Below are positions 12,430-23,798 of a stretch of DNA of 64,000 nt, one piece after another. The notes under the pieces were generated by a model. The model saw only the letters and a program-made list of their open reading frames with translations, did not search any database and was not told the DNA's origin. The position numbers and the translations under genes are program-made. The DNA comes from Deinandra increscens subsp. villosa. Its lineage: Eukaryota; Streptophyta; Magnoliopsida; Asterales; Asteraceae. The DNA lies in contig JBCNJP010000025.1 in the NCBI GenBank assembly GCA_039602395.1, positions 46,333,980 to 46,397,979 of the forward strand. Reading direction: 5' to 3'. The stretch's first letter is position 1. Each line of letters starts with the position of its first letter.

Positions 12430-12978
12430 ATGCAGGGATCTTCGCGACAACTCATGAACAACATTTGGGTTGTTGATAGCGGAGCATCTCGGCACATGAC
12501 TGGTGATATCTCTTTGTTACATGATGTGAAGTACTTCGATGGAGGTAAAGTTACATTTGCTGGAAACAAGGGAGGTCAAGTCACCGGCATTGGTAAATTA
12601 TCGAATGGTGCAGTCACATTCGAGAAAGTTGAATATGTCAAAGGATTGGAGTACAATCTTCTTAGTGTCTCCCAGATCTGTGACAAGCAATACACAACTG
12701 CTTTCACGGGAAGTGAATGTGTGATACTGAAGCCTGATTACAAGATTCCAGATGCATTTGTTATGATGCGAGCACCTCGTTTCTCAAATTTATATTTGCT
12801 CGACATGAATTCAGCCAAAGCAACTTTTGCGGGTCAATGTTTCTTATCGAAAGCTTCAGAGAGAGAATCCGTTTTATGGCATCGTCGCATGGGACACATC
12901 CATTACCGCAAGATGAACGAGTTGGTGCGTATGAATCTTGTTGAAGGGGTTCCGAAATGGGCCGTTTGTATTCAATGA
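12430..12978 (+). pseudogene. pol: Cp protease and gag-pre-integrase region
   Basis: The aspartic protease active site reads VVDSGASRHMTG at about residues 13-24 of this ORF. The gag-pre-integrase zinc region follows with LWHRRMGHIHYRKM. The protease would process the polyprotein. The frame is lost near 12948, where the reading continues in another frame as GPFVFNDVCVSCKKGKQ. The 550-bp stretch itself is open. Confidence 0.85.
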
Positions 12979-13798
12979 TGTGTGTGTGAGTTGCAAGAAG
13001 GGAAAGCAGAAGAGAAAATCACATCTACTGAAGAAGTATCATTCCATTGAAGTCCCGTTGGAATTACTTCACATGGATCTATTTGGTCCTGTGAATCGTA
13101 GAAGTATTTCTGGGAATTGGTATTGTGTTGTGGTCACCGGTGAATATTCAAGATACTCAAGGGTTGATTTTCTGGTCTCTAAAGATGAAGCTTCGAGATT
13201 CCTTATCAACTTGATTACTACTCTTGAGTCATTATATAAGTTGAAGGTACGAAGGATTCGTAGTGACAATGGCACAGAGTTCAAAAATTACGTCGTGAGG
13301 ACGTTTTGTATGGAGAAAGGAATCGTACACGAATTTAGTACGCCATACACACCTTAGCAAAACGACATGGTAGAACGAAAGAATCGTACAATCATTGAAA
13401 TAGCACGAACAATGTTTGCCGATGCTCAATTACCGGTTCATTTCTGGATGGAAGCGGTCAACATGGCATGTTATGTGCTTACGGTTAAACGACTGGGGAA
13501 GACATGTTATGAACTTCTCAAGAATCATAAGCCGAATCTAAGTTATTTGGAGCCGGTTAGGTGTCCATGTACCATGTTAAACTCTGCGGGCAAGTTTGAC
13601 CAAAAAGTTTTTGAAGGCTTGTTTGTTGGTTACTCACATCTAAAGAAACGGGTATTCAACAAGCAGACTGGTACAGTGGAAGAATACTTACATGTTGATT
13701 TTCAATCCTACACTTTACCGCCGAAAGGTGTTGGACCGGACTGGATGTTCGATTATAAATATCTTTTTGAGAATCTTGAATCGAAACGAGATGTCTGA
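12949..13798 (+). pseudogene. pol: Cp integrase
   Basis: This is an rve-type integrase core: first Asp in HMDLFGPV, second Asp in RIRSDNGTEFK, and Glu in NDMVERKNRTI. The Cys pair of the HHCC finger is CVSCKKGK. A TAG at 13355-13357 stands in the TP.QN segment where the family normally has glutamine. The frame otherwise continues to the stop at 13798. The next 390 bp up to 14189 are the integrase-RT linker, with several stops. Confidence 0.88.
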
Positions 13799-14189
13799 TG
13801 ATCAGCTTACTCGAGTTTATATTAATCTTCAAGACAATACTCCGGTTTTGAATAATGACACTCTACCGACTCCGAAAGTGCATGTTTCTGATAATTACTT
13901 GACAGAAACATCAAATGATTCGACAATTATGGCTGACGCTATGCCTTCTGATGATGATAACGAATTTCATGAAGCCGTGTCACATTAGGTTGAGATTCCT
14001 GTTCAACAATCTGATCCACAAGGTAAAGCGACTACAAGTGATGCTGCTGTTAATTCAACTGAGAACGTGGTGGTTGAGGAAGATCATGTTCCTAGTATGG
14101 CTGAAACGATCGTTGTTCCAGTTCATTAGACACTCCGGATAAACACCATTCCTCCGCAAGATAACATTATTGGTGATTTAAGTGAAGGA

Positions 14190-15125
14190 GTGCGCACGAG
14201 ACATCAAATCGAGAGCAGTGCATTATTAACAATTTTGGAATCTGGAATTCAGAACGAAGCGTTCCATTCATGCTTTCTATCCCAGATCGAGCCTAAAGAT
14301 GTTAAGGAAGCTTTACTTGATGGCTCGTGTGTTGAAGCAATGCAAGAGGAGTTGCTACAATTTCAAAAGTTGGGAGTGTGGCACCATGTCGATTTACCAG
14401 CTAGAAGCAAAGAACCGTGCGGAACACGGTGGGTTTATAAATGCAAACGAGATGATCACGGAGTGATAGTCCATAACAAAGCCCGTTTGGTTGTGCAAGG
14501 TTTTTCTCAGGAAAAAGGAATCGACTTTAACGAGGTGTATCCACCGGTTTCCAGAATCGAAGCAATACGAATCTTTTTGGCATATGCTGCACATCGTGGA
14601 TTCAAGGTCTTCCAGATGGATGTTAAGAGTGCGTTTTTATACGGCAAAGTCAAAGAAGAAGTGTTCGTCAAGCAACCTCCGGGATTCTTCGATCCTGATT
14701 ATCCGGAGAAGGTATATAGGTTGGACAAGTCACTTTATGGTCTCCATCAGGATCCTCGAGCTTGGTATGAGACGTTGTCCACTTATCTACTCGACAATGG
14801 ATTTAAGCGTAGGTTGGTTGATTCTACATTATTTTGTCAAAAAATGGGGGAGGATCTGCTATTGGTACAAATTTATGTGGATGATATTATTTTTGGCAGC
14901 TCAAACGAACAATTATCAAAAGATTTTGAGAAATTGATGCAAACCAGGTTCGAGATGAGTTCATTGGGGGAGATGTCGTTCTTCTTGGGCTTGCAAGTTC
15001 AGCAATCTGACAAGGGAATCTTCATACATCAGACGAAGTATGTGAAAGATTTTCTGAGTCGATTCAAAGTTGAAGATGTTCGCATTCCTGGAACTCCAAT
15101 TCAGATGTCGCAAAGAAGAGGGTGA
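14190..15125 (+). pseudogene. pol: Cp reverse transcriptase
   Basis: This is RVT_2-type Copia reverse transcriptase: RWVYKCKRD, then ARLVVQGFSQ, the first catalytic Asp in FQMDVKSAFLYG (about residue 143) and YVDDIIFGS (about residues 229-237). The palm core is open for 312 codons. The frame breaks at about 15110 before the RNase H linker. Flanking domains are in the expected Copia order. Confidence 0.92.
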
Positions 15126-15127
15126 AA

Positions 15128-15794
15128 CAGTAGACGTCACTTGGTATAGGGCAATGATAGGTTCATTGATGTATCTTACAGCTAGTCGACCTGATATTAT
15201 GTTTGTTGTATGTTTGTGTGCCCTCGTGTTTCTCACATTGAAGCAGTCAAGAGGATTCTAGCTTATCTGAAGGATAACTCAGATCTCGGGATCTGGTATC
15301 CTCATAATTATAAGTTTGACCTGTCGGCCAATTCGGATTCAGACTATGGCGGTTGCAAGATCAACTTTAAGTCAACCACAGCCGGATGTCAGTTTCTAGG
15401 CGACCGGTTAGTATCATGGTAGTCTAAGAAGCAGACTTCCGTTGCTACATCCACGGCTGAAGCTAAATATATAGCGGCTGCAAGTTTCTGCTCTCAGTTT
15501 TTATGGATACAGCAGTAGATGCGGGATTACGGTTTGAAGTTTCTTATTACTCCCATATATATAGATAACTCGGCTGCCCTTAGCATAACTAAAAACCCCG
15601 TTCACCACTCTAAAACAAAACATATTGACATCCGATATCACTTTATACGTGATTGTTTTGATAAACCCTTGATTAATCTGCAAAAGATCCATACTGATTT
15701 TCAAAAAGCGGATCCTTTTACGAAAGCATTTGACAAAACCCGCTTTCGTTATCTTTTGCAGATCAACGGCATAGAAAAGTTACTTGTTGAGTAG
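15128..15794 (+). pseudogene. pol: Cp RNase H
   Basis: The linker VTWYRAMIGSLMYLTASRPD is followed by the Copia RNase H with ANSDSDYGGC (Asp), STAEAKYIAAA (Glu) and YIDNSAALSITKNP (Asp). The tail HSKTKHIDIRYHFIRD and IHTDFQKADPFTKA is typical. There is a frameshift near 15215, and stops at 15421-15423 and 15516-15518. The final stop at 15792-15794 ends pol. Confidence 0.88.
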
Positions 15795-16290
15795 CTTTTG
15801 GTTGATCATCTTTGCTTTTGTTTACTTTTGTTGTCTATTTTTCTTTTCTTGTTATTAAAATCCAAAAATAGAGTTTTGTATTTTAGGGGGAGAAAATCAG
15901 AAAATATAAAAAAATGGAAAAATGCAAAAAGCATAAAAAATGGAAAAATGCAAAATGCATAAAAAATGGAAAAATCAAAAATTGAGAAATTGATCCGACC
16001 AAACGAGAAGTGATATTACATCGGCGTGTGTTATCAACCACGGATAAAGTAAAAATGAAAGGTTGTAGGTACTTGTTTGGTTAGTTAAATGCGTAAGGGA
16101 AAATCTGATATATGCTAGTATAAACATAAAAATCTGCTTGATTAAGTGTGAAGCACATCATGACGGATGCTGTGTGATCTTGGCATTAAATAAAATGATA
16201 AAGAAAAATCAGAATAAGAGATGTTCTGGTGTATGCATGCTTTCATTTTTCAAAGATTTAAACTTGTTTGATTTTCTTTATTTTGTCAAA
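15795..16290 (+). other. Cp post-pol spacer, left part, with internal polypurine tract
   Basis: This is non-coding. TTTTAGGGGGAGAAAAT at 15881-15897 is polypurine-tract-like. Three imperfect copies of a unit around AAAAATGGAAAAATGCA lie at 15906-15980. The last five bases (TCAAA) are the target duplication of the inserted Cm. The spacer resumes at 23799. Confidence 0.6.
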
Positions 16291-16646
16291 TGTAAAACCG
16301 AGATACGATCTTACTACTGCGTGTACCAATCAATCGTAGTAAACACGGATGTAAATAAGAGATTTCGTATTGAATCACTTGAAGATATAATGAAAGCTCT
16401 CTAGTTTCTCTCTCTAGAAACACACACAGAACGGTGTAGAATGACAGAAGTGTTCTCTATCATTCTAACTCAACCTATTTATACTAAGTGACTAACTACT
16501 CAGCGTACCACGTGGTACGCCGGACCATATGGTCCGCCGGACCATATAGTACGCCACCTATGATATAGTCACTACAACACATTCTAAGACACGCTCACAT
16601 AGATACAATACACGAGACACTCATAGCATAGGGATATGCTCTAACA
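16291..16646 (-). repeat. Cm 3' LTR
   Basis: Minus-strand reading starts TGTTAGAGCATATCC and ends GGTTTTACA. It contains the palindromes GGACCATATGGTCC and GTACCACGTGGTAC (G-box core CACGTG), just upstream of a TATA box (TATAAATAGG on the minus strand). Confidence 0.95.
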
Positions 16647-16660
16647 AACTCCCCCTTAAC
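16647..16660 (-). other. Cm polypurine tract
   Basis: The minus strand reads TTAAGGGGGAGTT directly before the LTR start. This is the expected plus-strand primer of reverse transcription. A similar AAAGGGGGAGTATG lies upstream at about 16825-16840. Confidence 0.8.
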
Positions 16661-17919
16661 GTGTAGAATATCTATTTTCTAACTAAATTTTAGTCTTCAA
16701 TCTTCAACATTGCTGCATCCGATCTTCGATTTGAAATCTTGTCAGAAATAGAGCTTGCATGGCTGGATCACTCTTGAATCATCTTCAAACTTCAAGATCC
16801 ACTTGTGAAAGATAAAACATACTCCCCCTTTCACCATGCTTGAGTCTTGACAGATATAACCTGCAATTTCAGAAGACAGAAACGCGGTTTCCTTTTCTCT
16901 TTTGAAAACTAATTTAATCTTGGCGCAAAACTTCTCTTTGAGAATCCAAGATAGGTTTTTGAAATTCGATTTCGTATCACATGTCGATCGGTCGAAAACA
17001 AATAAGAAGCAAAATCTTTTTAGCATTTTGAAACTTTAATTCAAAACACACCGAAAATCTTTTTGAACTTTTCAGATATGAAACATAAATGCAATACAGA
17101 ATCAGACACTATTTTTGTCTTTTGCGAGAAAGATCACAACTTGGGATCATATTGAACATAACATACTGAACTACACTTCAATTTCAATTACTTCAGCACA
17201 TAAGTCATGTCGATTACTGGTATAATTTGTCCATCTTAAACTCAGGCACAATCATACTCATAACATCTGGATATGTTATTAACATTTATTAGGCTTGCTT
17301 TGACCAGTGTACCCCACACTATCAGACATACTCAGATATGTATTTTCTTTTATATCACACCTTGTGATTTCATTTGTGATTTAATCACATAACGTTTGTA
17401 TTCATGAATTAGTCAACTATGTTCCATGCAAAAAGAAATAAGAACGTTAAATCGTCTACCTTAAGGTCGATCGTTCGATACGCAGATAAGGCCTCGGATT
17501 TAACAAAATAAGAAAAATAAAAACAAGTCGAAGTTGTATAACTCAACAACAATCAGGTCGGTACTCCCGTACACGCAGAGAAAGTCCGATGAGTTATACG
17601 AAACACCAAAGAAAATAAAACAGAACGACAAACGAACAACAATCAGGTCGATCTTTCGATACGCAAAGAAAGTCCGATCGTTTGACAAAATAAATAAAAT
17701 CAAACAAGTTTAAATCTTTGCAAAATGAACACATGTATACACAGTGACTTCTCATTTTCTTTTTCACATATCTTTTCCTTGATATCATGAGACACGCATC
17801 AAGATGTTGTCCACTTGGTCAAGCATTAGTTATTTAGTGAATATCACATCTGAATACTTTCTGATTTATGCCGAGCCTACCAAGCACATCGAACTATGAT
17901 CTTATGGCTTTTTCATCTA
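16661..17919 (-). other. Cm post-pol spacer, 3' part
   Basis: This is non-coding on inspection. On the minus strand it is recognisably related to Cp's own spacer at 23799-24560: TGATCTTTCTC, AAAAAGATTTT..GGTGTGTTT, and two copies of a CGGACTTTCTCTGCGT...CCGACCTGATTGTTGTT unit. Short ORFs here have no support. Confidence 0.6.
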
Positions 17920-17922
17920 TTA

Positions 17923-19842
17923 GGGGAGGAGGTATGGTGGTGGCATGGCTTGGAGAAGCCATGCTCACCAACCAATCAAATTTGGACACCTCAAATGACT
18001 CCAAAATGAAGCCATGTGAAGCCACACCACATGGTATGGTGGTGGTGTGGCTTCAAACCAAGCCGTGTTCCACCTCATTTTTTTTTAATTTAAACAACTT
18101 AATAAAATAAAAACTAATAATAAAAGTAAACAATATTCATTAAAATAAATACACTAGCAACCTTAAACAACATTCATTAAAAATAATAAAAATTACAACT
18201 TATATTAAAAAAAAAATACAAATCTAGGGTTGAGGATTTGCGTTCACCTCCTCCTCGGTTAAAAACACTTCCATTGTGTTTTGGATGTGCTCGGTGATAT
18301 CGAATCTGAGTTTAAAATGAGTCTCGCTATCTCGCAATTCGAAAATAACATTCGGGTCGAGAACCCGGTTAACCGGCGGATCTCGAATGTGGACCGGTGA
18401 TATAGCAAGGCCATCGTCTTTGAGAGTTATGTTGTGTAGAATAATGACTGCGTACATAATGTTCTCCATTAGCTTTTTTTTATTGGACGACCCTTTCGAT
18501 CAACTATTGCCCACTTTTCTTTTATCCGAGCAAACGCTCTTTCGACGTCTTTTCTAGCCCCCTCTTGTATCTTCTTCATTTTCTTCTCTTTAATCTCAAA
18601 AGGATGTGGAAATGCCTTCACAAAGACCGACCAAGGGGGATATATACCATCCGCAAGGTAATACCCACGTTTGTACTCTCGACCGTTGCAAACAAATGGC
18701 ATTCTAGGTGCAACCCCATGCATCTCATTATTGAACAAAGGTGACTGGTTAAGAACGTTGATGTCGTTGTTTGAACCTGCAACACCAAAGAACGCATGCC
18801 AAAACCACATATCTTGGGAGGCAACTGCCTCGAGTGAAATTGTTGGTTTTTTATGATCGCCACGATGATATTGTGCCCTATACTTTCTAGGAAAATTCCT
18901 CCACTCCCAATGAGTACAATCGATACTACCTATCATACCCGGAATACCATGCTTTTCTAAATGCGCATTATATAAAAGAGTAATATCATGGCTAGTGGGT
19001 GCACGCAAAAATTAATCTTTGTAAAGCTTAATAATAGCTTCACAAAAATAGTGTAGGGATTCAGGTGCAGTTCTTTCAAAAAAATCTAAAGATTCATCAT
19101 ATTCGTCAGGAAAGTTACCGTATGCGAGTTGACGAATAGCCACCGTGCACTTTTGTAAAGGTGTAAAACTCTCCCGCTTCGTCGCATCCAAACGGTGTGT
19201 GAACCACGGCTCACTGTTTGTGATGTCGTCAACAATCTTCAAAAACAAACGTTTAGACATACGAAACCGCTCTTTAAAAATTCCCTCGTGGTAATGGGGA
19301 TTTTCGGCGAAATATAGTTCCACCAATCGTTGGTGACCGTTTTTCATGATCACGGTAAATACGTTTCCTCCGTTTAGGAGCGGAAGCCTCTTCTTGTTCT
19401 TCTTGTTCGATGACGTTAAGACATAGGCTAAAGTACTGCATCGCGTTCTGGTACGAACCATCGGAGCTACTTGACGATGTCGGAATCTCGGGTGGTGGAA
19501 AAAAGTCTTCTTCATCGTAAAGACTCATTTTTTTTGTAGAGTGAAAGAGATGAAGAAAATGTTTGTAGAGAAAAAGATGTGTGTTTTTTAAAAAAATGAA
19601 TGAGTATTTATAGTGTGTGTTAAATGTTAAAGAAAGAAAAAAAAAGTTTGATAGCCGTTGGCTACCAACGGTCGACTTCCAACGGTCAAAAGGAGGAGAA
19701 GGAGGGCCGGCTTGGACGGGCTTTTGGGAGCCGTGGAGAACCGCCAACATTTGGAACCGGGACACCCGGTATCGTGAGCCGGTGGAAGCCACCAGGCTAC
19801 CCTTTGGAACCGGGTGCCGGCTAGTCACGATACCGCCTCCCC
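17923..19842 (-). mobile_element. PIF/Harbinger DNA transposon
   Basis: The element is 1920 bp. The left end reads GGGGAGGAGGTATGGTG and the right end, on the minus strand, GGGGAGGCGGTATCGTG. It is flanked by TTA at 17920-17922 and 19843-19845, the 3-bp TWA duplication of this superfamily. It contains one minus-strand transposase pseudogene. A second myb-like Harbinger ORF is not seen. It is inserted in the spacer of Cm. Confidence 0.93.
18224..19528 (-). pseudogene. Harbinger transposase (Plant_tran/DDE_Tnp_4), three lesions
   Basis: The likely start is the ATG at 19528 (MSLYDEEDFFPPP). An acidic, low-complexity N-terminus is followed by GHQRLVELYFAENPHYHEG and FRMSKRLFLKIVDDI (helix-turn-helix part). 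The catalytic DDE region holds GMIGSIDCTHWEW (D), GVAGSNNDINVLNQSPLF (D) and EGARKDVERAFA (E). The C-terminus has MENIMYAVIILHNI. Lesions: a frameshift at an A run near 19340-19345, an in-frame TAA at 19012-19014, and a frameshift in an A run near 18473-18480. The catalytic residues remain, so decay is recent. Confidence 0.9.
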
Positions 19843-19845
19843 TTA

Positions 19846-20263
19846 TATCCATGAGCCAGACACGTAAGCCAATGTACCATCATTTCCCAATCATGTTGGA
19901 AACAATTTCTCATTTTTCAATGTTTTTGTATTTTTCTATTTTTCAGTGTTTTTGTATTTTCTGTTTTTCTCCCTCTTAAAATGAAAACTCTATTTTTTAT
20001 TTTCATTTTAACACAAACAAAAACACAAGGACGCTATTTTTTGTTTTTCAATTTTCTCCCCCTAAACGACATACGGAATGTAAAAAGAAAGAAAATTGAC
20101 CTTTCGACACGGATACCTTTCAGGTTTAGCTTTCAGAAAAAATTACGATTTTGAATTTTGATATTTCTTGAAATGTAACTTAAATCAGCAGAATACTCCT
20201 CCATCAGCAACTTTGCAATCACCGATAGGTCTTCTAGAAGTACCTGCACACTGTTCAAACACA
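19846..20263 (-). other. Cm post-gag spacer with polypurine-like tract
   Basis: No pol domain is found here, although pol should lie between gag and this tract. The minus strand carries GTTTAGGGGGAGAAAATTG at about 20070-20052, the same motif that follows pol in Cp. The rest is T-rich with repeated TTTTTGTATTTT. Confidence 0.55.
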
Positions 20264-22793
20264 TCAGTTTATAAACGACCCGAAGCGAATTGCTTCTGGT
20301 CGACCAGTGTCCTGGTTTCCTTTCGAAACCACTTTAGGTTTCCAGTGTTGTTGTTTTGATAAATCAGTATTTGATGAACCTGTCACAGTTGATTGTGACG
20401 AACAACCTACATATGGAACAGTTTGAAAACAGGGAATAAATCTTCCTTGAGTTTTGAAAAATGTAGGTTGTGAATATTCATCAAATACTCTGCCATATTC
20501 ATCAATGAATCGTTGTTTGGCAGCTTTACCAACATGTGGAACCTTTCCTTTTCGTGAACTAGAAGCAGCAGAAACCGGACAATCTTGTGCCATATGCCTT
20601 TTGGGAATCTGCCAAACAACGATTCATTGATGAATATGGTGACATTGTTCAACACACGATTTGTGTCGGCAATTATAACACAAGCGATTGTTTACACTTC
20701 GCCTTTTGGGAATCTGCAAAGCTTCACAAACATCAACATCTCCAAAATGATCATAAAAAGAATTGAATACCTGATATCGATGATCATTAACCCATTTCGA
20801 AGTCGGGCTTCTTGGAGCAGAATTTGTTCCTCCAGAAGAATATGTAGCACCCCGTGGCTTCCTGCTCTTCAGATCAACATTCTTGACAAAAACTTCTGCA
20901 ATTTTCTGAGCATCCACACAATGAAGTGGAAACTGTTTGTTAGAAAATATTTGTGCCGAACCCTTGAGCTTGTAAAACCTCTCGGGTTGAACCTTTTTAG
21001 CATTAAACACGTCCTTCTTGACTTGTTTCAAATTAACTTTCTTCAAATTCTGTTGTTTTGAAGCTTGAACTCCATCAGCTTTAATATTTTTGAACTTGAA
21101 ACCCAAACCAACATGTTTCCCTGGAATCCTTTGTTCAGAACCAGATATGTTATGTCCATTCTTCACGAGACGAGAAAATTCAGCTTTAACTTGACCAACA
21201 TTCTTTTGTTGATAGAAGATAGTCTCATCAATATACGTAGTAGAACTAATCTTCTCGGTTGAACTAGTTGATTTCTCTTCTTTAGTAACGAAAGAATCAA
21301 ACATAACACTTTCAGCTTTTTGTTCTTTCTGTGATTTCACAACCTTTTCCTCATTTGATTTATTATCAACAACTTTAGAATAATCACCAACTTCAAAAGT
21401 ATCCTTCAGCTCATGAACTCCTTCTTTTAGACTTCCTGGTGGTGAAACTGTTTTGCTAAACATTTTCTCAAAATTTTCATCTTTAGCCAAGAAACTTGTA
21501 AAAGACTGAGAATTGGTGACATTGTTCAACACACGATTTGCATCAATTACTTGAATCTTCAAATCAGAAATCTTTTGTTGAGCTTCAGCTAATTCTTTCT
21601 CTGTTGCAATCAATTTCTTAGCAACTTTGTGAGTTTCATACTTTTGCAACCTCAGATTATCAAGCTCAGTGAACAACTCTTTCTGCAACTTATCTTCATT
21701 TCTCTTTTGAATATCAAGATTTGCATTTTGCAATTTATTCACCCTAGCTAACTCTCTCTTTTCATCTAACAACTTTTCCATATCAATCTGATATTGAACA
21801 ACTTGAGCAGCTAGTTCATCAGAAGTCTTGTTAAGCATATTAAGCTTAACCTTGGACTTCTCAAACAAATTATTGAAATCATTTGCAGCATCCTCAGCTT
21901 CAGCTTTCCATTTTTTCAACTTCCTTGACTAATTCAGCCTTTTCTTCAATTAATTTTGCAATCTTAGATGCCGAATTTTCATTTTCAGCTTCTGCAGTTT
22001 CACTATTCAATATTTCAACTTCCTTTGATAATTCAATGCACTTCTTACATTCTGAAGTAACCATTTCTTCTTTCTTATAAGTACCATCATTCAACCAATG
22101 ATCATCAGTAAGAAAATTTTGAATCTTCTTATTCTTCTGTGAAACCACTTCAAATTTACAAATCAGATGAGAGAATTTTGACATCAAACTTTCATTTTTG
22201 CTTGTCACAAAAAAAGAATAAGATATTTCGGTAGTATCCTTCTGACATTTCTCCAAATCTTTTATCAGAATACTATTTTATTCGGTCAACTTTTTCAACT
22301 TCTTTTCTAACTCCTCAATCTCATCGTTAGAACTATTGTTTGACCTTGAATTCCGATAAAGTTGCATATTGTGATATTCACATATTATTTTCAGATTGTC
22401 CCACAATACTTTTGATTTCCAACAATCCTTAAAATACACAAACAACTCAGTTGTTATTGCCAACTTAAAAAATGCATATGTCTTCTTTTCATTTTCATAC
22501 TGCTTCTTTTGTGCATTCGAAAGATCCATTCTCCATATAGGATCTCCATGAACATCAGTTGGATAGACATATAGCTTATTGATCGGAATCCACAAATCTT
22601 TATCCACGGTATCAAGATATGTTTTAAATTTCATTACCCAACTCGGATAATCCTCACACTTCACCAATTTTGGCACAGTCTGACGATGACCTGCAACGAA
22701 TGCATCAATTTCTTTCATTTGAAAATTGTGAAATTGGACGTCAAAACTTGAAACTCGAAAATGAAGGTCTTCCAAGTGGATTTTGGGGGTCAA
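20264..22793 (-). pseudogene. gag: Cm gag (broken; zinc knuckle interrupted)
   Basis: The minus-strand gag shows CEDYPSWVMKFKTYLD and an N-terminal core (22793-22278), then a coiled-coil region (about 22250-21500), a basic linker with SAQIFSNKQFPLHCVDAQ and KPRGATYSSGG, and a zinc knuckle CYNCRHK...HMAQDCP. The knuckle is split by about 61 bp of extra DNA at 20599-20659. Other lesions are a stop at 22278-22280 and a frameshift near 21915. It resembles Cp's gag in layout (coiled coil next to knuckle) but is well diverged. Confidence 0.85.
20599..20659. other. Templated filler insertion in the gag zinc knuckle
   Basis: The insert is a patchwork of three local copies. 20596-20612 repeats 20701-20717. 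20610-20639 is the reverse complement of about 20491-20520. 20637-20663 repeats 21514-21540. Neighbouring pieces overlap by 2-3 bases. Removing the insert rejoins the two halves of the knuckle. Confidence 0.85.
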
Positions 22794-22849
22794 ACTTGAC
22801 AGTACTGGCCGTTAGGCCAGTACAAGTCTAGATCTCGTCGAGACGAACG

Positions 22850-23428
22850 TTTTAACTGGTATTAGCTCCTGTAACTCTTTGCGGTTCTCAAGTTACGTCA
22901 GTTTTAGTGAAGGTCACTTTTCTGCCAGCGGACCAAACCAAATTCAGCGGACCAAATTTGCACTCAACGGACCAATTCCGGATCAATTTAACTAGCGGAC
23001 CAGATTTGTACCTGCGGACCACTTCCGGATCAAATTCACTAGCGGACCAGATGCGGACCAGATATCCTCAGCGGATCAAATTTGGTACGGCAGACCAAAT
23101 GGTACGGCGTAACTGCCAGCGGACCAGAAAGTAACCGCCACGGACCAAACTTTGAAGATTGCCTGGGCGGACCAGTTGCGGAACAAGTGTTCTTCAAGCG
23201 GACCAGACGCGTTTCACGCGGATTTCGATGGATTTTTCGAATTTTTGACGATTTGAGCTAAAAGTGGATCAGTAAGGTGCGAAATCACTCCAGAAACACT
23301 CAGAAATCATTTTTTATCACAGAAACACTCGGAATTGGAAGAATTTGATGAAAATGTGAAGAAATCCAAACTTTCTCTCTCTAAAAATCCGAAAATTGAT
23401 CAAAAACACAGTAGTAGAGCAACCAAAT
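22850..23428 (-). other. Cm leader with CGGACCA word array
   Basis: This is untranslated leader between primer site and gag. From about 22925 to 23215 the word CGGACCA (TGGTCCG on the element's strand) recurs about 13 times. The same word forms the palindromes in the Cm LTR. Confidence 0.75.
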
Positions 23429-23440
23429 GCTCTGATACGA
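23429..23440 (-). other. Cm primer binding site
   Basis: The minus strand reads TCGTATCAGAGC right after the 5' LTR, one mismatch from the initiator tRNA-Met complement TGGTATCAGAGC. Confidence 0.8.
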
Positions 23441-23442
23441 CT

Positions 23443-23798
23443 TGTAAAACCGAGATACGATCTTACTACTGCGTGTATCAATCAATCATAGTAAACACGG
23501 ATTTAAATAAGAGATTTTGTATTGAATCACTTGAAGATACAATGAAAGCTCTCTAGTTTCTCTCTCTAGAAACACACACAGAACGGTGTAGAGTGACAGA
23601 AGTGTTCTCTATCATTCTAACTCAACCTATTTATACTAAGTGACTAACTACTCAGCGTACCACGTGGTACGCCGGACCATATGGTCCGCCGGACCATATG
23701 GTACGCCACCTATGATATAGTCACTACAACACATTCTAAGGCACGCTCACATAGATACAATACACGAGACACTCATAGCATAGGGATATGCTCTAACA
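23443..23798 (-). repeat. Cm 5' LTR
   Basis: This is the 356-bp partner of 16291-16646, with 8 differences. It is adjacent to the primer site, so it is the 5' LTR of the minus-strand element. The TATA box is TATAAATAGG on the minus strand near 23637-23628. Confidence 0.95.

Larger units (their letters stand above)
16291..23798 (-). mobile_element. Copia retrotransposon Cm, minus strand, nested in Cp
   Basis: Two 356-bp LTRs bound the element, with target duplication TCAAA on both sides (16286-16290 and 23799-23803). In minus orientation there is a 5' LTR, primer site, leader, gag remnant, a post-pol-like spacer, a polypurine tract and a 3' LTR. Protease, integrase, reverse transcriptase and RNase H are absent: gag runs directly into the post-pol region near 20260. 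It is therefore a pol-less deletion derivative that would depend on relatives. The LTRs differ at 8 of 356 positions, fewer than Cp's, as nesting predicts. A Harbinger transposon sits inside it. Confidence 0.95.

Noticed and set aside
16742..17026. Minus-strand 94-codon ORF in the Cm spacer
   Set aside because: It matches nothing known and lies in spacer sequence between polypurine-like tracts.
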